Positions 52,156 to 56,709 of a stretch of DNA of 56,709 nt are shown here, piece by piece. This stretch comes from Ruminiclostridium sp. (lineage in GTDB: Bacteria; Bacillota; Clostridia; Oscillospirales; Ruminococcaceae), in NCBI GenBank assembly GCA_017395555.1, contig JAFPUE010000093.1, positions 1-56,709 of the forward strand, written 5' to 3'. The position numbers and the translations under genes were made by a program. Within the stretch, counting starts at the first letter, position 1, and the number at the start of each line of letters is the position of its first letter. Under the pieces are notes generated by a model. The model did not search any database. It was not told where the DNA came from and worked only from the letters and a program-made list of their open reading frames with translations.

Positions 52156-52282
52156 TTGACATTATCGCTCTTTTGTGATATAATATAGCCAATAAAGGGA
52201 ATGACGTCCTCCCATGGGAAACCTAAACCGCTTTTTCAGGCTGATGGCATCTGTGTTTTTACGCAGATACTGTCGGCTTTTT
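52156..52282 (+). promoter_or_regulatory. Promoter and fluoride (crcB-type) riboswitch with intrinsic terminator
   Basis: TTGACA (52156-52161), 17 bp, TATAAT (52179-52184) precede a leader from about 52191 with the fluoride riboswitch features: AAAGGGAATGACGTCCTCCC, then CCTAAACCGC and, after a T-rich loop, GGCTGATGGCATCTG. The last part also forms a hairpin, GCTGATGGCATCTG paired with CAGATACTGTCGGC (one mismatch, several G-T pairs, 52240-52277), followed by TTTTT. Aptamer and terminator therefore exclude each other: fluoride binding should allow read-through into the antiporter gene. Confidence 0.82.
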
Positions 52283-52301
52283 CAATTGTCAGGAGACTTT
52301 T

Positions 52302-53501
52302 ATGTTACTTTCACTTGCGATCATTTTTCTTGTAGGGTTGTCGGCAGCCGCGATATTCAATGCAATAAAGCTCCCGCGTATCATCGGTATGCTCGCTTCG
52401 GGTATCATTATCGGACCATATGTGCTTGACTTGCTTGATCCGTCGATACTCGGAATTTCAAGCGAGCTACGGCGTATCGCACTTATCATCATACTGATAA
52501 AAGCGGGGCTTTCGCTGGATCTGTCCGACCTGAAAAAAGTTGGCAGGCCCGCCGCGCTTATGGCGTTCCTTCCAGCTTGCTTCGAGATAGCCGGGTATGT
52601 GTGCTTTGCGCCGATGTTCTTCGGACTTACGCTCACTGAAGCAGCGGTAATGGGCGCTGTGCTTGCGGCTGTATCTCCCGCGGTTGTGGTACCAAGAATG
52701 GTGAAGATGATCGAAGAAAAACAAGGAACGGACAAAAGCATACCGCAGATGATACTCGCAGGAGCTTCCTGTGACGATATTTTTGTTATCGTTCTGTTCT
52801 CGACATTCGTGACAATGGCACAGGGCGGAACAGTCAGCGCACTTGACTTCGCAAATATTCCGATCTCGATACTTCTTGGTGTTCTGCTCGGTATTTCGGT
52901 GGGATCGGCTCTGTTTCTGCTGTTTGAGCTCGCATATAAAAAAGGCCGCAAGATCCGGAACACTACAAAAGTGGTCGTGATCCTTGCGTCGGCGTTTCTG
53001 CTGATGTCGGTCGAGACTATGCTCACAGGTATTGTGGCGGTATCCGGGCTTCTCGCGGTGACTGCCATGGCTTGTGTGATAAAGATAAAAAGTGACAAGG
53101 CCGTTTTGGTGCGCCTCTCAGAGAAATACGGGAAGCTATGGACAGCCGCCGAGGTCTTGCTCTTCGTACTTGTCGGAGCCGCGGTAGATATCCGCTATAC
53201 ACTCTCGGCAGGAATATCTGCTGTGGCCATGATATTCATCGCTCTCGCTTTCCGTGCAGTCGGAGTGTTGATATGCCTTATTGGAACCGAGCTCAACGTG
53301 AAAGAACGGCTGTTCTGTGTTATCGCTTATCTTCCGAAAGCCACGGTACAGGCGGCTATCGGCTCAGTGCCTCTTGCGCTCGGGCTGCCTTGCGGGAATG
53401 CGATACTGTCGGTAGCTGTGCTTGCAATAATCATAACCGCCCCGCTCGGCGCGATAGGTATAGACTCGTCCTGCAAAAGACTGCTGAAATCGGATATATA
53501 G
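52302..53501 (+). CDS. CPA-family cation/proton (Na+/H+) antiporter, fluoride-riboswitch controlled
   Basis: This 399-residue protein has about twelve helices and the CPA1/CPA2 pattern, with an early LPRIIGMLASGIIIGPY and the ion-site region GASCDDIFVIVLFSTF where paired aspartates sit, then ALDFANIPISILLGVLLGI. It ends soon after the last helix, without a long cytoplasmic domain. Antiporters of this kind are among genes known to follow fluoride riboswitches, so it probably helps resist fluoride or restore ion balance. RBS AGGAG. Confidence 0.92.
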   Translation: MLLSLAIIFLVGLSAAAIFNAIKLPRIIGMLASGIIIGPYVLDLLDPSILGISSELRRIALIIILIKAGLSLDLSDLKKVGRPAALMAFLPACFEIAGYVCFAPMFFGLTLTEAAVMGAVLAAVSPAVVVPRMVKMIEEKQGTDKSIPQMILAGASCDDIFVIVLFSTFVTMAQGGTVSALDFANIPISILLGVLLGISVGSALFLLFELAYKKGRKIRNTTKVVVILASAFLLMSVETMLTGIVAVSGLLAVTAMACVIKIKSDKAVLVRLSEKYGKLWTAAEVLLFVLVGAAVDIRYTLSAGISAVAMIFIALAFRAVGVLICLIGTELNVKERLFCVIAYLPKATVQAAIGSVPLALGLPCGNAILSVAVLAIIITAPLGAIGIDSSCKRLLKSDI

Positions 53502-54571
53502 TTATTGCAAAACAATGGCGAAAAGCAGAAGATAGCCTGTGCCTCTGTCTCCGCGCTGCTGCCGGAAATAATGATACTTGACGAACCGTCGTCTAACCTT
53601 GACTGGAAAGCAATATCGGAGCTGAAAAACATCATCTCGCTCTGGAAGTCGCAGGGCAGGACCGTTATCATCTCCGAGCACAGACTGTGGTATCTTGCTG
53701 GACTTGTTGACTGCGTACTGTTCATGCGAAACGGTATTATCGTGCATGAGTGGAACAGCCGTGAGTTTGCGGGTCTTGACACCGACGAGCTGAAAAGACT
53801 CGGATTGCGCCCGACCAAGCTTGAGGAGCGGTACATCAGAGAATTCGGCGAGGGCATATTCGGGAGCAGTACGGAACAAATGCGCTCATATCAAGGCAAA
53901 GACGGCGATATCCGGATACGGGATATGTACTTTTCATACGAAAAACGCAGAAAAAAAGAGCTTGCCGCAGACCCGGACAAATGCACATTACGGATACCGG
54001 AGCTTGACATTAAGCGCGGCTCCGTCACCGCACTTACCGGAAAGAACGGCGCGAGAAAATCCACATTCCTGCGCTGCCTCTGCGGTCTCGAAAAAAGCTG
54101 CACAGTTAAGCTCGATATCGGCGGAAGTGTGTATTCCGGAAGAAAACTCCTGAAGATCTGCTATATGGTCATGCAGAACGTCGATCATCAGCTCTTCACC
54201 GACAGCGTGACCGCCGAGGTGTGCCTGTCGATGAAAGATGAAGACACGGCGAAATGTGACGGGATACTTGAAAGTCTCGGTCTGCTCGCATTCAGTGACA
54301 AGCACCCTATGGCGCTTTCCGGCGGACAGAAACAGCGTGTCGCGATAGCATCGGCACTTGCCGCGGACGCGGAGCTGCTGTTGTTCGATGAGCCTACCTC
54401 CGGCCTTGATTACGCGCACATGACCTCGGTTGCAAAGCTGCTGAAACAGCTCTCCTCACAAGGCAGAACGGTCATGTTTCGACCCATGATCCGGAGCTTA
54501 TCGCGCTGTGCTGTGACTATGTGCTTTGTCTCGAACACGGCAGAGTGAAATATTTCGGTGAAGTGTGTTGA
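53502..54571 (+). pseudogene. Decayed ECF ATPase (EcfA double ATPase), N-terminally truncated
   Basis: The frame starts three bases after the antiporter stop, inside what was the first signature motif (NNGEKQKIACASV in place of SGGEKQ...), so the first Walker A is lost. The second domain keeps LSGGQKQR and LLFDEPTSGLD but its Walker A reads GKNGARKST, with Arg for the invariant Gly. At about 54478-54484 one base is missing: the frame moves into another ending at 54548, while the original reading (HDPELIALCCDYVLCLEHG) continues in the next frame to TGA at 54571. Three lesions mean no function. It is a relative of the 39293 gene. Confidence 0.85.
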
Positions 54572-55044
54572 AACTCTGAAAAATGTTACAACGAATTGAG
54601 AATGGCGAAAAGAAATAATATAAAAAAACAAATAAGTATTGAAATATTCTGAGATCTGTGTTATATATATGGACGGTGGAATGCCGTTCGTAGAGCCGAA
54701 ACAGAGCCTCTGAACGGCGGCAACATTTTGGCAACATTATCTTCGGATAGTCTGAGATAAACGGATAATATAAAGAATGTATATACCACAGCTCATATTT
54801 TCTAAACATATTTATTAAAGCTTAGAGTCCCGGGAGCGAGTGGGAATAAGCACATATGAGAAAATAATGGCTTAACCAAGCCGTTTATGGCACTTCAACC
54901 CCTTCCGTGATACTATTTTGATACTAAAAAATGAGATCAGGATAAAAAAATCAAGTCCCCCGAACCCGCTTTATCACGGGAACGGGGGACAAATGCTCTG
55001 ATAACAAACTGATAACAGGGTGATAGCGATAGTATCACGGCTTT
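54572..55044. other. Intergenic region without a gene
   Basis: These 473 bp hold no credible open frame. Short direct repeats (GGCAACATT twice; TGATAACA twice; GATACTATTTTGATAC) are present near the end of the mobile-element remnant and may be part of an old attachment site, but no duplicated flank was found within the window. Confidence 0.5.
54955..54990 (-). terminator. Intrinsic terminator of the mobile-element remnant
   Basis: On the minus strand, outer arms GTCCCCCG/CGGGGGAC and inner CCCG/CGGG are followed by TTGATTTTTTT, placed after the ribbon-helix-helix gene. Confidence 0.75.
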
Positions 55045-55362
55045 TTATGAGTTAAAGCCGTTAACTGTGGTGTTGATCTGACTTATGATACTGAAAAGCT
55101 CGTCCTGTTCGTCACTTACGCTTTCGAGCCTTTTAAGTTCAGCAAGGACATCGGCAAGCTGATCGCGGAGCGCTTTATATGTCCTCGGATTGCCTTTGAC
55201 CACAATATCACGCTGCAACAGCCTACTTATTATATAGTCCTGCTTGGTGTAGCTCGATAGCTTGACAAATTTGGTTAACTGTTCATTCTCCTCGGGGGAC
55301 ATTCTGAATGCTACCACCTTGTTCCGCCAACGGTTTTTCTCGTCCTTTACCTTCTTCGACAT
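55045..55362 (-). CDS. Ribbon-helix-helix mobilisation (MobC-like) protein
   Basis: This 105-residue protein starts at MSKKVKDEK; AAAGGA lies nine bases upstream. The segment NKVVAFRMSPEENEQLTKFVKLSSYTKQDYIISRLLQ is the ribbon-helix-helix of plasmid or transposon mobilisation accessory proteins, and a coiled helix DQLADVLAELKRLES follows. It overlaps the end of the integrase remnant by about 80 bp. It would normally help a relaxase; no relaxase is in the window. Confidence 0.72.
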   Translation of the reverse strand: MSKKVKDEKNRWRNKVVAFRMSPEENEQLTKFVKLSSYTKQDYIISRLLQRDIVVKGNPRTYKALRDQLADVLAELKRLESVSDEQDELFSIISQINTTVNGFNS

Positions 55363-55894
55363 TCTTATCATTCCTTTCTAAAGCGAGCTTTTCTGCCATT
55401 TCTTTCTGTTTGGCCGGGAACATATGGGCATAATACAGGGTCATGTCAATGCTTTCGTGTCCCATTCGCTCGGCAATAGCAACGGGAGTGAAGCCGAGTT
55501 CGATCAAAAGAGAAACGTGGCTGTGAAGAATATCGTGTACCCGTATCCTTTTGATGCCCTTTTCCTTACTGCCCCGATCAATCTCGTGGTGAAGATAAGA
55601 CTTGGTGAAAAGGAACAGACGGTCATCTTTCTTCAACCCATACAAGGAATTGATGTATTCCTGCATTTCTTCCGAAAGAAAATCCGGCATAGTAATGACA
55701 CGCTTGCTTTTAGGAGTTTTGGGGTCGGTAATTACATCTCTCCCGTCGAGTTTTTGATAAGACTTAGTTATCGAGACCGTTGATGCCTCAAAATCGAAGT
55801 CCGACTTTGTAAGCGCAAGCAACTCACCGAGCCTTATGCCACACCAATACAGCATTTCAAAAGCGTAAAATGATATGGGCTTATTGTTCTTCAC
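55283..55894 (-). pseudogene. Truncated tyrosine recombinase (integrase) with lost catalytic arginine
   Basis: 203 residues remain, only the catalytic domain. The first catalytic arginine is in GIRLGELLAL, but the usual HDLRHSH box reads HDILHSH, so the second arginine is replaced by leucine. MGHESIDMTLYYAHMF keeps the late histidine and a tyrosine. The N-terminal DNA-binding domains are missing and the start runs into the 3' end of the DUF454 gene. It is a dead remnant of a Tn916/phage-type integrase. Confidence 0.8.
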
Positions 55895-56273
55895 GCGGCT
55901 GTATCGTCTTTACGCCGAAAATAAAGTAGATGATATGCGCGACCCACACGACCGCAAGAATGATACACGGGATCCATACTCCCTTGACCGCCATAAGAAA
56001 GAAGCCAATACCCATAAGCACCGTCACTGTCGTGATGATGCTTATTTTTGTACGAAGTAGCATTCCGCGCTTTTCGACAAACGACTGCAAGTGTTTTTTA
56101 TAAAGGGCCGTGCCGAGAAACCACGTGTGCAGCTTCTCGGAACTCTGCGAAAAGCAGAATGCCGTTGCGAGATAGAACGGCACCGTCGGCAGTATCGGCA
56201 GGAAGACTCCCACCGTTCCGAGTCCGAGGCAGATGCACCCGATAATCAGAAATATCATTCGTTTTAGTTTCAT
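55881..56273 (-). CDS. DUF454 (YbaN-like) inner-membrane protein
   Basis: This 130-residue protein has three to four helices and the DUF454 pattern GLGTVGVFLPILPTVPFYLATAFCFSQSSEKLHTWF. An unknown small membrane protein family, found in many bacteria. Its 3' end overlaps the integrase remnant start by 14 bp, a sign that the remnant was left by insertion next to it. Confidence 0.88.
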   Translation of the reverse strand: MKLKRMIFLIIGCICLGLGTVGVFLPILPTVPFYLATAFCFSQSSEKLHTWFLGTALYKKHLQSFVEKRGMLLRTKISIITTVTVLMGIGFFLMAVKGVWIPCIILAVVWVAHIIYFIFGVKTIQPREEQ

Positions 56274-56319
56274 TGTCGATTCTCCTTTACAGTTGTCTTA
56301 GGCTAACTCGCGGGTGTGA

Positions 56320-56565
56320 TGCCCCGCGGAGTAGCTTAGTGGTACCTCTAAAAACCGCTTTGAAAAGAGAAAACGAGATAAAAGTGTCGAGAGCAAGGAA
56401 AGGCTCCGAAAGCGTGCTGGCGCACGATGAGGAGACTTGACGCTCACTGTAGGATACAGTGACTTGCAGCCCAAAACGCGCATGGATGCGCGAATCAAGG
56501 CTGCAAAGATCTATACGGCGCAAGTAGCTCTTTTTCTCTCAAATGGGTTTTTAGAAGTTCCCTTA
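56320..56565. repeat. Hairpin-rich element with imperfect terminal inverted repeats (MITE-like)
   Basis: About 220 bp flanked by GGTACCTCTAAAAACCG on the left (about 56340-56357) and, in inverted form, GGAACTTCTAAAAACCC on the right (about 56545-56562). Inside are TCACTGTA-gga-TACAGTGA (56444-56462), GTGC/GCAC and a nested stem TTGCAGCC...GGCTGCAA enclosing CGCGCAT/ATGCGCG. No protein is encoded. It may be a miniature transposable element or a structured RNA; copies elsewhere would decide. Confidence 0.55.
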
Positions 56566-56567
56566 AA

Positions 56568-56709
56568 TTACATATCTATTATTTCATCCGCGATGCGCAT
56601 TGTCGAACGCCTGTGGGATACCAGCGCCACAGTCTTTCCCGTTGCTTCCTCGCGCAGAGCCTTTAGTATCACGGCTTCGTTGAGGCTGTCGAGATTGCTT
56701 GTGGGTTCA
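56568..56709 (-). CDS. ABC transporter ATPase, C-terminal end only (window edge)
   Basis: The last 46 residues of an ATPase domain, from EPTSNLDSLNEAVILKAL (after Walker B) through the switch VSHRRSTMRIADEIIDM. The gene continues past the right edge of the window. The SHRRST form suggests an exporter-type ABC protein. Confidence 0.8.
   Translation of the reverse strand, partial: EPTSNLDSLNEAVILKALREEATGKTVALVSHRRSTMRIADEIIDM

Noticed and set aside
9023-55894. NRPS, PKS or opine synthase genes for a siderophore
   Set aside because: None seen; every large frame is assigned to another family.
56298-56306. TTAGGCTAA, like the IdeR/DtxR core, before the DUF454 gene
   Set aside because: It lacks the TTAGCG/CGCTAA halves and spacing of the other sites, and no promoter was seen next to it.
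1-56709. CRISPR arrays, tRNA and rRNA genes
   Set aside because: No regularly spaced repeats and no tRNA or rRNA hallmarks were noticed on reading, though a tRNAscan run would be needed to be sure.

Overview
The window looks like chromosomal DNA of an anaerobic low-to-mid-GC Firmicute, most likely a gut Clostridium relative of the Ruminococcus/Oscillospiraceae type. The evidence is indirect: strong GGAGG ribosome binding sites, TTGACA-17-TATAAT promoters, many ATGA gene overlaps, Gram-positive lipoproteins, and families common in gut Clostridia (DUF3793, DUF4418, DUF6110, YbtP/Q-like ABC pairs, ATC-hydrolase-like proteins). No rRNA, tRNA or CRISPR array was seen.

The theme is iron and metal handling, tied together by one operator. 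At least ten 16-bp inverted repeats close to GTTAGCGNNCGCTAAC lie just downstream of promoter -10 boxes or in leaders. They are found before a feo operon, a methyltransferase/hydrolase operon, a membrane-protein gene, the FTR1-P19 operon, a flavodoxin operon, a DtxR/MntR-type repressor gene (35143-35508), an ABC pair, a ZIP transporter operon and another ABC pair. I infer an iron-dependent regulon controlled by the repressor encoded here.

Layout: 1-3485 holds an ABC half-transporter pair (first gene cut by the window edge). 3641-6518 is feo on the minus strand (HMA/Cys-rich protein, FeoA, FeoB, FeoC). 6695-12793 (minus) has two SAM methyltransferases, a ketopantoate-reductase-like enzyme, two alpha/beta hydrolases and small membrane proteins. 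13013-13738 is one divergent membrane protein gene. 14020-32613 is a co-directional run of about 20 genes: FTR1 permease, P19/Tpd lipoprotein, DUF2318 protein, two FtsX-like permeases and an ATPase; then an FMN lipoprotein, cytochrome b and fumarate-reductase-like flavoprotein and Fe-S subunits; a transglutaminase-like lipoprotein; a DUF4418/FtsX/ATPase exporter; DUF6110 with a P1B-type ATPase and a 26-residue protein; an ATC-hydrolase-like protein and a double methyltransferase.

32624-35508 (minus) holds an esterase, DUF2325, flavodoxin, DUF3793 and the DtxR-type repressor, the last preceded by a 45-codon glycosyltransferase remnant. 35782-37765 encodes an AraC regulator and an alpha/beta hydrolase. 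37801-45545 (minus) encodes a MATE exporter, an ECF transporter (S component with an in-frame TAG) and a second ABC pair, with a divergent TetR gene. 46339-48305 (minus) encodes a second ATC-hydrolase-like protein, a ZIP transporter and a membrane protein. 48596-52071 is the third ABC pair.

The right end differs: a CPA-type antiporter behind a fluoride riboswitch, a decayed ECF ATPase, remnants of a mobile element (ribbon-helix-helix protein, crippled tyrosine integrase), a DUF454 protein, a hairpin-rich element with imperfect terminal inverted repeats, and the end of an ABC ATPase gene. The working model is a cell that, when starved of iron, switches on ferrous (Feo) and FTR1/P19 import, flavodoxin substitution, and several ABC/ECF systems that may move a metallophore, together with hydrolases and methyltransferases that could process it. 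The last part is inference.
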